From assembly GCA_018873245.2 (NCBI GenBank), contig JAEMBT020000007.1:8625129-8689128 (forward strand): a stretch of DNA of 64,000 nt. Reading direction: 5' to 3'. The translations under genes were made by a program, and so were the position numbers. Source of the stretch: Archegozetes longisetosus (taxonomy: Eukaryota > Arthropoda > Arachnida > Sarcoptiformes > Trhypochthoniidae). Below, one piece after another: positions 1 through 11,881 of the stretch (the stretch's first letter is position 1; every line of letters begins with the position of its first letter). The notes under the pieces were generated by a model, which made no database searches, was not told where the DNA came from, and worked only from the letters and a program-made list of their open reading frames with translations.

Positions 1-3000
1 GATTGAAGGCTGCGGCCATCATCGGATCGAGATGCGGAGCCATCATAACAGGTATAAGTGGTGGGTGAAGTCCCATAGCGGCGGCCGCAGCAAAAGGCAT
101 AGCATTCATATTCATAGCATTCATATTCATGCCCATGGGCATTCCCATCCCCGCCAAACCCATACTCATCAATAATTGACTGAACTGAAGATGTGCCGCC
201 ATTTGGTTGGCCGCAGCCATATCTGCTTGTGTTGTGCCCGTACTGCTATTTCCCATATTGTTGCCCATAGAAAGTGGTGGTGTGCTTGACGGGCCAGCGT
301 TAGCGCCTGAGGCTATTTGTGAGTTTTCAGTTATATTACCAGTGATATGATCGGGTGAACCGTCAGTTTCGTCTTCAAGCGCGCATTTGCGTTCGTATTC
401 ATTGCGATAGTCATCAGCGAAAAGCTCGACAACTTCTAGTGGGACAACATCTTTATGGATTTCTTCTCGATGAGCCTTAAGGACCCAAATCGATGAGAAT
501 TCCTTGTGACAACGATCACACTTGGATCGATTTATTTCAGGCAGATTATTGCGCTCATCCTCTTTGTTGGTGTCGAATTCTTTATTCTCACCTTTCTTTA
601 TAGTATCACTGCTTGTATTTATAGTAGAATTGTCTTTATTTTCGTTAAGAGGATTCGAGTTTACATCTGTTTCTTTCTTAACATCTTGTTGAGACAGATC
701 CTTCTTAACTTTCTTCTGATGGCATTCATTGAATTGCATTACTATCTCGAAACCCCACGTCTCGAGTAAGTGTTTATAAAGCGGTGGTTTACTTCTGCAA
801 ACTGGAGCATAGCTCGAAAATTTAGGTGTTCTTATGTTATTCAGCTGTGATGTTGACTGTGGAGTCGACTGAGTATTCGTTTGCTGCTCGTGAGCCTGAG
901 CGCTAGGCGATTGACTTCTAACTTGATTAATAGACGACTGTTGCAACTGCTTATTGATATTTGACGCACCATTATTTGCAGGACTAAACAGACAACACAA
1001 TTGCTGGTGTTGTAATTGCGCCTCTTGTGAGATAAAAGCTGATCCACATCTTTGGCACGTGAACGGTCCTAGCAACAAGTTGTGTCCACCGTTACTGGTG
1101 GCCATCGCCAGGTTCAGGGCTGCCTGTTGGAAGACAGCCGCCTGTTGTGCTTGTTGCTGATCTGTTAGGTTTAGTGACATTAGGTTCTCTTGAAACTTGG
1201 GTGTTGTACTCGGAGACGGTGTCATCGACTTGTTCAGATCACCACTCATTTTAGGCGGAGAGTTTGTAATCGTTGCACTTGGAATGTTTGAGCTCGGAGT
1301 GGTCACTGTGACCGCAGTCTCGCTTGTATTGTCCGGCCTTTCAATCAGAGGCAAATTCAGATCGATCTGACCGCTGAGGGCCAAGTCGTGAAGCTTGGAA
1401 GCTCTTGTTTGATGAAGAACTGATCTGACGTGAATGTCTAGAGTAGTGCCGAGATTGTAGGCAACTTTGCATATATTGCATTTGTAGGGCTTCTTCTCTA
1501 TATCATTGTTATTTGCATTGACGCTGCTATTCGAAGCAGAAGCTGTTGCTTGAGGTGAACTTTCAGCTGAGGGACTTGTACTCACTGTACTCACTAAACT
1601 ATTATTATTACCAGTAGAAATCGTATTATTATTGTTATTCATAGCTGTGCTTAAACTTTGAGAGTTTGGTGTCTGATTGCCAGAAGTGTTGTTTTCTTTC
1701 ATAGTTTGCTTGAGTTTGTGAAGATGCGAGACAGAGTTGTAATGAACTAATAAAATATTCTTTTGAGTGAAAGACTCTTTGCAAATATCGCACTTATAGG
1801 GACGATTGGGGTCTAAATACTTTTCCATTGGGTAACTTAGCTTTTCTCCCTTTCTATGCAGTAGTGTTTTATTATGTGATGTCAGATAACTCTGTCGAGT
1901 AAACGCAACTTTACATCGGTGGCATTTATACTTTCGAGTCGGATCGTTATAACTGTCTTCAGCTACAGCCTGTGAGTTCAGATAATCTTCCAGTGAGTTT
2001 GGCTGATTGCCTCCACTATTGGCTCCGTCACGACCTTCTGCCATATCACATGCCGCCTCCTCATCCACTGCCTCATCATTCAGACCAGTGTGAGTATTTC
2101 CCATTACTAAGTCCATCGCTTCGTCATCGTTCCCGATCTCGTCGAGTCTGTTCGATTCTTTCTTAAGTAATTCGGTTGTCGACGGGTCCAGAATTCCGCC
2201 TCCATTACGACCGCTGAATAGTAATGGATTGTTGACTAAACTGGATCTGTATTGTTCCAGTTCTTCTTCACTCATTTCGGAATGACTGCTCTCAACGTGT
2301 TTTTGTAGGGCTTCTACAGAGCGAAAGCTTCGCCCACACAAAACACATTGGGTGGCGGCTCGTATTAAATGATATTGAGAATGAAGTTGTAATTTCTCAA
2401 TCGTTTTGAACGCAAGACTGCATTGAGAGCAACGATATTTGTAGACATGCCGGTCAGAAACAGCTGCTCCAGAAATTTTGCTGGTTTTCAATGCGTGCTG
2501 TTCTTTGTAATGCAATTGAGTCGCGCTTATTGTTTTGAACAACTGTCCGCAGCCTCGTTTCCAACATTGATAACCACCGTTTACATTACCACCTATTGTA
2601 CCTGTTCTTGAATTTACAACTCCTTCTGTCTGCTTCAGGTGACCCTCGCTAGACATATGGGTAAATAACTCCTCCAGATTCGCGAATACTTTCGAACAAC
2701 CGGGACATTGAAGGTTTTCAGAAGGAGCCCCAGACTCGAACAGCTCGTCATCGCAGAGCTTAGAGCCACTATCACCGGAACAATCACTTTTGCCACAGTC
2801 TGCATCCATATCTCTTTGCTCAGATTTCGAGTCTAACGAGTCTTCGTTGGCAGACCACTGGGGAGAGTTTTGTTGCGCATTCGGCTGCGACTGTTTAGTG
2901 GTCACTAATAGATCGGTTGCATCTACTAATAGCATAAGCCTTTGTACGCCTTCTTTTGTCACATTATGAATCTCTATCAAATGTGTCTCTAATTTTATTT

Positions 3001-3346
3001 TCTCTTTAAACCCTTCTTGACATAGAGGACAGAGCATTTTCTGTTGCTGTGGTGCTGTGCTGGCCACTGCTGTGGCCGGCGGAGTCGCAGAATTGCTGCT
3101 GCTGCTGCTGCTGTTTGGAATGTGTCGACATGATATGCATCTGAATTCTCACTTCAGACGTATGCGTGTAATTACAATACGGGCAAAAATGTATTTGTTC
3201 TGAGGACGACGAATCCGAATTGACTTTGGCTGCCAATTGCGTGGCTGCCGCTTGTTCCATCAGAGCATTCTTTAACATCGAATCACTACTTGATTCTATT
3301 GCTCCCAACGGCGGAGAACCAGAAATATCATCATTTGAATTGTTAT
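1..3346 (-). CDS. zfh2: zfh2/ZFHX second coding exon, partial, with an internal frame change
   Basis: Continuation of zfh2; runs off the left edge at position 1. It opens with a C2H2 finger (CPYC...STH, 3185-3120), then changes reading frame in a CAG-repeat linker, then stays open from 3031 to 1. Further finger motifs begin near 3031 (CPLC), 2707 (CPGC), 2565 (CWKRGC), 2433 (CSQC), 2345 (CVLC), 1925 (CHRC), 1792 (CDIC), 1481 (CNIC), 1058 (CQRC, ending His-x4-Cys) and 519 (CDRC). Family signatures: SDRHVYKYRCSQCSLAFKT, TQKNILLVHYNSVSHLHKLK, KPYKCNICKVAYN and LLETWGFEIVMQFNE, a block that precedes the first homeodomain in ZFHX3. A Met/Ala-rich stretch lies at about 20-210. As written, the upstream frame stops at TAA 3006-3008, which would give about 1259 residues without homeodomains; the downstream frame is clearly conserved coding sequence. 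The homeodomains must lie left of the window. Confidence 0.92.
3093..3113 (-). repeat. CAG trinucleotide repeat in the zfh2 finger linker
   Basis: On the minus strand, six CAG plus one CAA. It reads as Gln in the upstream frame and as Ser (AGC) in the downstream frame. It lies in the linker between two zinc fingers where the zfh2 reading frame changes. Confidence 0.9.
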
Positions 3347-4037
3347 CTGTTTTACGAATGAAAAGCAAAAAATTGACGCAAATCTAAAGCCTCTACTGAT
3401 CGATAGTGAAGTTTGAGCGCTATTCATAAATACGTCTATATCCGAATGATTTACTCAACAAACGGATGAATCTTAAAGTCTGATCAAATTTTCAAATATA
3501 ATGGTTTCGCGTTTGAGTTTCGTTATAAGTTAGTTTGATCTCTATTTAATTCTAGAAAATATTCCTAAACTTTTGTCATAATAAAATCGAAATCGAGTGA
3601 AAAGGCTTGTGTAAACATGCGCTTAGGCTACAATTTCAGGTTTATATTTCTCTTCAACACACTTTGATTGCCTTATTTTTTGCCTTATTTTTTCCGTCAC
3701 TAACGCCTAAGATAACATTTTTGATTCAACATTTTTATACTACAACTGATAACATGACTCGAAAACATATAAATAAAATAAAATAAAATAAATTTACTCT
3801 TTCTTTCAGGCCAATCAAACGCAAACAAGTTTAGAGCTAGGAATCAATGAATCACTAGTTAGCAGTTAAAACGCTTTTTTAATAACGTTTTCTCAACAAC
3901 TTTTCCTAATAGAAAGTTTGTGATTATGATTTGATTAAATGATAGCTCGCGCGATATGTCAATTGAAAAGCATCAAAACATTGATCAAAACTGACTGCAA
4001 TCTGAAAATTTGCCCAAAAAATAGTAGAATTGCTTAC
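3347..4037 (-). other. zfh2: zfh2 intron between the two coding exons
   Basis: A 691-bp phase-1 intron. On the minus strand the donor is GTAAGC at 4037 and the acceptor is AAACAG ending at 3347, preceded by a T-rich stretch. Joining the exons makes a GAT codon and gives ...IVFEN-D-NNSNDD..., which keeps the frame open into the next zinc finger. The interior is AT-rich and holds an (AAATA)n run at about 3769-3792. No other feature was seen. Confidence 0.85.
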
Positions 4038-7000
4038 CATTTTCGAAAACGATCTTTTCGTTGGCATTAAATTCTTTGACTTGAAACAAGTCTCGAATTT
4101 CCTCTTCAGAGTCCTTGATAGCGATCGATCCGGATTGTTGTTGTTTAAGTTGTCTCAGGTTTTCGTTGCGTAAATGTTTAATTGAATTGATGTGTTGAAC
4201 GAGTGATATTTTAGTACGTGATGGATGTTGACATAGGGTACAAAAATAGTACTTGATTCCACCACTTTTGACCAGCGTTTCGGCCAGTTGTAAATGAAGG
4301 AACACTCTGGAACAGGCGTCGTGACGCGGGTTTGCCGTGTGAAGCTGTAACTTATGTATTGAATTTGTATAATAATCACAAACATTACACCGAACTTGTA
4401 CTGGATTTGAAACATTCACATATTTCAGCTTCCATTCAGACTGAGTGCCGCCTTCTTTTATATGATTCACGTGCTGCAATCGCTGCAAATGCTTATCTGT
4501 TTTGCAATGCAATTGAAAGTTGGCTTTCAGGTTAGTCTTGTAGGAACACAATTTGCAAATATAGCTGCCGCCCACTGCCATCAGGACTTCGTCTTCGCGC
4601 TGACGAGTGCGGTCGCACTGGATGTGTTGACTTAAGCCTTCGATTGAGTCACTGGAGTAAATGCCACAAACACAACATTGAAACAAACGACAGGTATCAT
4701 CATAAGGAACATTATGTAAACCCAGTGATGGATCGGGATGTTCGATATCGTAGGTCGGCTGAGAACCCATTCCACTACTGAGTCGTGCCACTGCCATCGA
4801 GGCTTTGTTTGAAGCAGTTTGCTGTGGCTGTTGCTGTTGCTGCTGTTGCATCATAGCTGCTGCCATAGCTCGTTGCTGTTGCTGCTGGCTCGCCATCATC
4901 AACAGCGCGTGATTATAAGCCATATCAGCCAAAGCTGCCTCAGGCTGTAAGTTGTCAGCAGGTCCTGGTTGTCCTGATGCCAGTCCAGCCGCTGCCGCGA
5001 ATATACCCGGATGGAACTGGAACAGTTGTTCAGGACTAAGCATTCCTGCCTGTTGTAGTGCTGACAACTGCTGCATATGAGTCACGTTCTGCTTTAAAAC
5101 CATCAGATTGTGGGTATGCTTTTCACTAGTCATGTGAATCCTCAGGTTTCGGGCCACATTTGTTTCATAATTGCAGACATCGCACCTCCAGGTAGCCTTT
5201 TGTTTGGTTTGCGGACCCGGCGGAGTCGTACCACCCGGAACCACTTGTTGCTGCTTTATTGGCTTCATGTCGGTCTGGGCTGCCGTCGGTGCGGGAGAAG
5301 TTGCCATCGATGAAGCAGTAGTGGTAGTCGTAGGAACATTAGTAGTTGATTGGACGCTAGTCGCAGACGCGGCCACCGCTGCCGCGAGTGCTTGCGATTG
5401 CAAGAGATGTTCAGCCGGAATATTACCGTTTTGTAGTTCTTGAACATTATTTATGTGCTTATCTGATTGCATATGAATACTCAGATTACCCTTTGTTGTG
5501 GTCGAATAGTTGCAGACTTCGCATCGATAGGGCTTATAACCGCAAGTGTAAGTCTCACCGCGCGCGAGTCTAGGATGCGGCTGATTGGCTAAGCAGTAGA
5601 TGCAGTTCATCTCATTCTCGGGGTGCTTTTCTTTCATATGTATCTCTAGTGTTTCCTGATATTTGTAATGCCAGTTACATTTCGGACATTTGAGTGTTTT
5701 GCAAGAGTTGCGCGAATGCATCATGGTCATATGACCGCCTAAAGATCGCGATGAACCCAATATTAGATCACATTTAGGACACTCAACTCCATTGGTCTTA
5801 CCGTCCGGATGTTGCGAACACATAAATGGAGATGCATTTGTCGGAGTCATCGACGTCGGGCTCGGAGACGAATACTGTTGTAGAGGTGTTGACGATGCGA
5901 TTGGACTCTTAGGCGAAGCTGCAGACTGTGCAAATGTTTTCGATGGCGATGGCGAGCGCTGATGAAGCTGTGAATGAGATGCTGCTGCCATTTGTTGAGA
6001 CATTTGTTCAATTTGTTGTTGCTGCTGTTGTGCTGCCGCAGCTGCCGCTTTGGCTATTTTCTCGAGATTGGCCAAGTCTGCCAGTTCTGGTGCGAACGAA
6101 CTGTCGGCATCGGGTGTCTCTCTAGAGCCGGGAGTAGTGGCCACATTGTCGATCGTCTGGTCGTAATGCCGGTCATCACCATTCTTTGGCAGAGCATAGC
6201 TTAAAGAAGCGGAGGAATGAGATTCACATTGTTTAATGTCCAATGTGGAAGTGACTGGACTGGTGATGGCAGATGAGACCAAAGTTGTGCTGGCATTGTT
6301 AGACGTGTTAGTATTGCACCCACTCGTGACCATTGAAATGGCACTACCACTAGCACTAGCACTAGTTAAGGAACTATTTGGACATGAGCTTTGCCGAATG
6401 GCAGCCGCAGCTGCAACATGAGCAGCAGCCATCAGACGCTGTTGTGTTTGATACTGTTGCTGCACTTGTGCCTGCAATTCATTTGGTGAGCATAGTGTTG
6501 CACCGCGTTGTTTCGGCTCAAGAAACGATAGTAACGGCTCCTTCTCTTTGCCGACTCCCTGAATTATCGCCGACGTATTCTTGTGTGACAGAATACGCTT
6601 CTCCTCGTCGTTTAGTGTAATATTATGCTCACCGATAGCATGAGCAACAAATGATTTGGCGTAACCGAAAGAAAGTTTACATATAAAGCACATAAGAATA
6701 GGTTTGACGGGCACTGTCTGACAACTACTCGCACTATTTGCCGCTGAGCTTTCCGAGTAATTAACAGCATTGGGTCGATTCAAACTGCTATTATTCTCGT
6801 CCTTATTAGTAAGAAGATCTGTTGCAGTCATGTCTAATTGATCAGTTTGGTCCGACACATTATTGGATTTGTTGTTATTGGGGGCCGAGTTGTCTCTAAG
6901 AGTGAAAACCCTGTAGCTGTGCATAACTGGTACTTCAGGAACTTTATTCTCTTGTAAAAGGTTTTGATAGGCTTGACCATAAAGAGCACTATATAGAGCC

Positions 7001-7476
7001 GCCGCTGAACTCCGAGATATATGAAAAGCTGAGACCACTTGTGGGAATACAACATTACTTCGACCATAAGGTGGTGTCATTCCTCGAGCATCAATAATAC
7101 TGCCCTCTTGACTGATCTCAGCCTCAACATCACTGCCCTCCGATTCTGGACCTTCTATTATATAAGCTGAACCGTCCGGATTATAAACTATTTTACCCGT
7201 GAAATTCTCCACATCACTTAATGAACTGCTCACACTCTCTGTGTCACGAATCGGTTTCCTTAATGCATCACTTAAACTATCTTTAGATACTGTTGACACT
7301 AATGACGCCTCTTCTGTTTTCTTTTTCATCGTATAGTTCAGTGCCTGAGCTTTAGTTGATACCTGTCCCGTGTCCAGAGTCCCACATGTCGTTACACTTC
7401 CAGCTAATGTGCCCGATTGTGATACTGTAGTCAAGTTTGCTGCCATTGTTGTCGATACTGTGGCTGTCGATTCCAT
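4038..7476 (-). CDS. zfh2: zfh2/ZFHX zinc-finger homeobox protein, first coding exon
   Basis: First coding exon of a ZFHX-family transcription factor (Drosophila zfh2, vertebrate ZFHX3/4), nuclear DNA-binding proteins acting in neural and appendage development. It encodes residues 1-1146 plus one base of the next codon. A family N-terminal block (VENFTGKIVYNPDGSAYI, residues 90-107) is followed by nine C2H2 fingers with first cysteines near residues 263, 566, 597, 652, 765, 934, 974, 1030 and 1079. Strong family matches include SAIIQGVGKEKEPLLSFLEP after finger 1, SSRSLGGHMTMMHSRNSCKT and the ETNVARNLRIHMTSEKH finger. Poly-Ala and poly-Gln tracts separate the fingers (about 475-490, 864-882). 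ATG 7476 is the only sensible start because TAG lies one codon upstream in frame. The exon ends at a donor G|GTAAGC after 4038 (phase 1); reading on gives only a short tail to a stop at 3985. Family identity is near certain; the exact end rests on the splice signals. Confidence 0.95.
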
Positions 7477-7606
7477 CTTCTAGTAGTAATTAATTTTGTA
7501 TTTATACTCTTAGTTGCCTTTATTTCTAACGTCACCGTCTTCTTCGAGCACATCTCAACATGACAGCTGTAATCAAGGGTTTTGCATCTTTGGTCGTCAT
7601 TACCTT
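7477..7606 (-). other. zfh2: Probable zfh2 5' untranslated segment with upstream splice acceptor
   Basis: Directly upstream of ATG 7476. On the minus strand a plausible acceptor (TTATTACAG, ending at 7607) would begin an untranslated block of 130 bp. In-frame TAG sits one codon before the ATG, so this block is not an N-terminal extension in the main frame. The acceptor is inferred from sequence only; the transcript could equally start nearby. Confidence 0.4.
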
Positions 7607-9160
7607 CTGTAATAATAGATAACACGGAAGTTTAGTCAAACTTGTTAAGAAAAAATTATAATAATTTCATCTGAGAATCATTTCTGAAAATGATTTTTGA
7701 ACATTTTTTAAGTGAAAATTGCATTTTCTAAAAATATACACTCCAACTAATAATAATCATATATAATCAAATGAAATGTCAAGTTTTAAACTCTCAATGC
7801 ATGCTATTGGCTTTGATGAACAGCCGATTTTGTTAAGAAATAAGTGGCCGAAAAAATTGCTTCATCTAAAGAGTGGCAAAGTTTGAAAGGAGTTGAGGTC
7901 AATATTCGTGCCCATTCATAAAGATTTAGTAGCGCGTAACCCACGCATAAGGGACTAACAACTATACTGACTATAGGGACTAACGTTGACAGTCTCAGAG
8001 AATCAGGGGAATCAATGCTACCAAAAACAGGGCAAGACATGTTCAACCTTGACCATTGATGGATGGCTAGCGAGCTGTAACCAAATAGTTGTAGCACAAA
8101 TGTCCTCTCAAACGCTTTTATATCAAGGTGAGAGAGGATGGGGAGCCTTACGCCAAAAGGGGTGCTAACAATCTAACAAACTCTCAGCCAGAAAATGCTA
8201 TTACAAATCAAATAGTAGTTTATGGTATAGCAGCAGCAGCAACAACAACAACATAACATCGCAGTCATAGTCGCACATTTGTAGCACATTTAGGCCCAAG
8301 TGATCCATAGAAAAGTGGTTTTGATGAGTGAGAAACATAGATAGGTTTGGAAAGATTTGGTGGTACTATTAAGATCATCTATGATGCATAACCTCCTACT
8401 TTGTGGCGTACGTCCTTTTAGTAGTGCCTCTCTTGTTGCACACATGACAAGACAACGCAAAACATAAATTAATGCAGATATGTTTTGAAGTGAGCGGGCG
8501 TTTAAATTACTATTGCTTTAGCGCCACATCTAATCACAACATCCGGGTTTCCACAGAACCAAATTTTTAATAATTATTACTGCTATCGATATAATTACCG
8601 AGTTTTCAATTTATAACTTCAAACTTGAACTTAGATGGAAAAAATGCCAAAATAGCACTGAATATCAGGTTTAGAGTCGAGCTGTCATTAAATTTAGCTT
8701 AAGTCTGAAACTAGTATTTTGTTGTGGTAGTTAAAGGAAAAATAAAAAGTCAATTTTTGTCACTTTCAGCAAATCAGTACATGAAGAAACAACAAGTCTA
8801 AAATGTCCCATCGATGGCCACCTTAGTTGAGCTGAATATCTCTCGAGGGAATGCAAAGGGGATACCATACCATCTAAGGGGACATAAGTTGGATCGAAAA
8901 AAGAAGTGACACATTCAGCAGGGGTGCAACTTATGGCCATTATTGAAGGGCACACCTGAGTTAACGGGCATACTAGAAATGCAGGGATACCTATGTTAAT
9001 GGGGGAAACCAATCAGGATTATCGATGTATATGTGGTAGTGTAATACTAATTCCCCATAGATTCCACTTTTCCCCCCTTCCACCCCTCCTTTTCTAAACC
9101 CTCAAGGCGAATGTCTCAAACAGAACTTTACTTCTATTTTACTCTCTTTATTTCGACAAC
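7607..9160. other. Noncoding DNA upstream of zfh2
   Basis: No gene recognised. It holds a short CAG/CAA run at about 8229-8253 and a possible very worn copy of the hairpin repeat at 8360-8410 (arms GTACTATTAAG and CTTTGTGGCGTAC). The longest open frame (93 codons, minus, 8731-9012) shows no recognisable domain and was not called. Confidence 0.6.
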
Positions 9161-9162
9161 TA

Positions 9163-9248
9163 TTTCTCTCTTGCTGTCTTTCTCTTATTCCTCTCTTTCT
9201 CTCTCTGTTTCTCTCTCATTTCTCTCTTATTCCTCTCTCTCTTCTTCC
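9163..9248. repeat. CT-rich imperfect microsatellite
   Basis: Interrupted CTCT/TTCT runs on the plus strand, broken by TT and GT bases. Confidence 0.85.
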
Positions 9249-9596
9249 CATGACAGGACAGGCTCACATTTTTAATGCTTTTCAGTAGTCTGAGCCTCAA
9301 ATTTTTCTTTTAGTAAAGCAGAGCGATTAGTGAGCCTCGCAAACAATTATCATTCAAATCTCAAATACAAAAGATCTCTCGTCAGAGTGAATGGGTTTTA
9401 AAACGCACACCTGGGCTTATAATTGAATATCAGTTGAGACTCTTTTTCAAACATAAAAACTCAACCTTAAAACTGAGTGACATTACTTTTAAAGGAGATA
9501 AGATTAAAATCTTAAAAATGTTGGTCTTTATGAATTTTTTGTTAGTTATTGGTTGTTGGAGAGGTTAGTTAACATATTCATAAGGAGATGAGGCAT

Positions 9597-9791
9597 ATTT
9601 TGGCAGAGTAACAGGGTCATTTTAGTAAAGTAACAAGGATATTCTGGTAAGGTAACAAACACATTTTGGTAAGGTAATAAGCACATTTCGGTAGAGTAAC
9701 AAGAACATTTTGGCAAGGTAACAAGCTCATTCTGGTAAAGTAACAAGCACATTTTAGTAAAGTAACAGAGATATTTAGCAAAGTAACAAAG
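9597..9791. repeat. 22-bp minisatellite, about 9 copies
   Basis: Tandem copies of a unit close to GTAACAAGCACATTTTGGTAAA. Copies differ by substitutions at the CACATTTTGG core. Because 22 is not a multiple of three, the frames that stay open through it on the minus strand are chance products of the array, giving repeated Leu/Tyr/Cys peptides. No unique spacers, so it is not a CRISPR-like array. Confidence 0.9.
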
Positions 9792-10114
9792 TGAGTTTTT
9801 AGAAAAATTCCTAACATAAACAAAATGAGAGAATTATGAAATTAGAAGTACAAATACCAGGAAACGGCGACCGGTAATTTCTCTTTTATTCTCCATTCTC
9901 TCGCACAATATAGAGACTAATTACAACAACAATAACAAGTACATAGACTAATATAATGAGAATACCTAAATAATGGAATCATTCTACGAACAATAATAAA
10001 GCAAAGCCTCAGCGAGTTCTAGCATTAATTAAGCGCTAACAAAAAACATTCATTAAGTTGAGGAAGTCACGCAATTAGCGCTCAGCCGCCAGTTTGAAGT
10101 TCAATAAAAAAGCA

Positions 10115-10175
10115 GAATAAGAGAGGGAGAAGAGAAAGTATGAGGAGAGGCAAGGGAGAACCGAGAGAGACAATC

Positions 10176-10207
<32 letters not shown>

Positions 10208-10230
10208 CGAGAGAGTACTCGGAGAGACGA
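10115..10230. repeat. GA-rich tract with (GA)13 core
   Basis: The core lies at about 10176-10201, embedded in interrupted GAGA repeats and followed by a short CTG run. Confidence 0.9.
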
Positions 10231-10582
10231 CGTACTGCTGCTGCTTTGCTGCTGGTGCTAATTATCTCTCATTAAGGGTATAAGCTATAAGCTTCACTCA
10301 ACTCAGATATAGAGGTTTTATTCAAGTGAAGACAATAATTAAACAAAAGGGAATTTCCCACTCAAGGCTATGTAAAAAGTTAAGAGCTATGCAAAACTGA
10401 ATGAGAGCCTAATATAATAGCTTCATGTTAATTGGTTTGTAAAATGCCGTGAATAACAATGATAAACAGATAATCCATTTTAGAAACGCAAACAGCCTTC
10501 ACAACAATACAAGAGCTGTAATAAAAAAATAAGACAATCTCTTGTTTTTTGCGCTGCATATTTTACAAGAATTTTCGCAGGA

Positions 10583-10611
10583 CTTTGCTTTGCTTTGCTT
10601 TGCTTTGCTTC
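10583..10611. repeat. (CTTTG)n microsatellite
   Basis: Five to six perfect copies of CTTTG. Confidence 0.95.
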
Positions 10612-11370
10612 TCATTCTTCTCGACCTTTAGATGAACGAAAGCTTTAAAAATGATTGTCAAACTTTGCTTCTCTTATTTGACTCCTGTCTGTGATTCAGA
10701 TTCTTTGTGCTAATATTTTACTGCTGTTAAATTCCAATAGTTTGTGTCGCAAAGCCTGATATCAATTGAAAAGACACTGAGCTATACATTGGTTAGAGAA
10801 TAGAGAGAGCGATACATAAACTAAAGGTTGAGTTGCATTTGAGATCCCCTTGTTTTTGATTCCCCATTTGAAGACCCCTATGGCTTCTCTATGGCTCTTA
10901 CTTTTTCAACATAATTAGTTATTCTAAAATCACAGTAAAAGAACTCAACTAAAGGTATGAATTCAATTCGGGTGTTATGGATAAGGGGATGAAGAATAAA
11001 AGAAAAATAAGAGCTCGGAGGGAGCAGAAGCAAACCAAATGTTCTACTCTAGTGCTAGTGCTTTATGATCGTGGGAACTCAGTTCCTAACAAAGCAACTG
11101 TCCAATCCCAATCAGTCCATGAATGCGACACTATTTTGCACCTTTAGTCCTTCTCTAATCACCAAAACCTTTCCAGTCTTACCATCAAATCGTCATTCCT
11201 TGTCCCCTACCACTAACCCCCATATATCGCTGTTATACTAAGCAAAAGTCCAGGTGTGCAGTTAGGGTCATATTATTGCTGAGCTAACACCAAACCAACA
11301 GAAGATAACAAGAGCTAAGAGGAGGTCTTTTCTTTTATTCGACTAAATATATGTAGTTGGGATGAGCGCC

Positions 11371-11468
11371 AATATATACGATCTTATATGGTCCGAACAA
11401 ATATGGTCCTCATATATATGGTGTTCGTATATATGGCCCCCATATATATATCGTCTTATATGGCTCTC
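11371..11468. repeat. ATATGG-bearing AT-rich array
   Basis: About five degenerate 18-24 bp units, each ending in TATATGG followed by a short C/T-rich string (TCC, CCC, CTC). Some junctions approach the CArG form CC(A/T)6GG, but none is exact. Confidence 0.7.
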
Positions 11469-11723
11469 AGTGTTCTTTTACGTGAAATACTTTATTTAAA
11501 CCTATTTAAACTTCACATACCTCAAGATTTACTGCCGTAACTATTATAACAACTTTAAATGCAAAAACTAGTGCCCCTTATAATCACTTCGGCTTTTACT
11601 TTCCCTCACTTCACATTTTTAATATAATGTGTAAACAAAATGACGACTGATTTTTTTCTTTTTCACCAAAATTTCAGTTTTCTCTCATTTCGACTCATTC
11701 GCTCATTTGATTGTTTGCGTTAA

Positions 11724-11830
11724 GAGTAGAGAGCAATGAAAGAGAAGAGAGAGAGAGAGGAATACAGAGAATAGAAGTAGAGAGGGATTAAAGACTACAT
11801 TTTAAGCAATAACAAAAGACAAAATATGCA

Positions 11831-11878
<48 letters not shown>
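11724..11878. repeat. GA-rich tract with (GA)n run
   Basis: Interrupted GAGA from 11724, then a perfect (GA) run at 11834-11878, one of the longest in the window. Confidence 0.92.

Positions 11879-11879
<1 letters not shown>

Positions 11880-11881
<2 letters not shown>

Noticed and set aside
506-1160. Plus-strand and minus-strand open frames of 68-87 codons inside the zfh2 exon
   Set aside because: They lie over the conserved zfh2 frame in other phases and have no domain of their own.
3006-3037. The TAA at 3006-3008 as the natural end of zfh2
   Set aside because: The other frame continues for 1000 codons of clearly conserved ZFHX fingers, so the gene does not end here.
9597-9791. CRISPR-like array
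   Set aside because: Units are contiguous with no unique spacers, and the DNA is eukaryotic.
9546-9823. Two overlapping 68-codon minus frames with repeated Leu/Tyr/Cys peptides
   Set aside because: Both are produced by the 22-bp minisatellite; out-of-phase repeats give similar peptides by chance.
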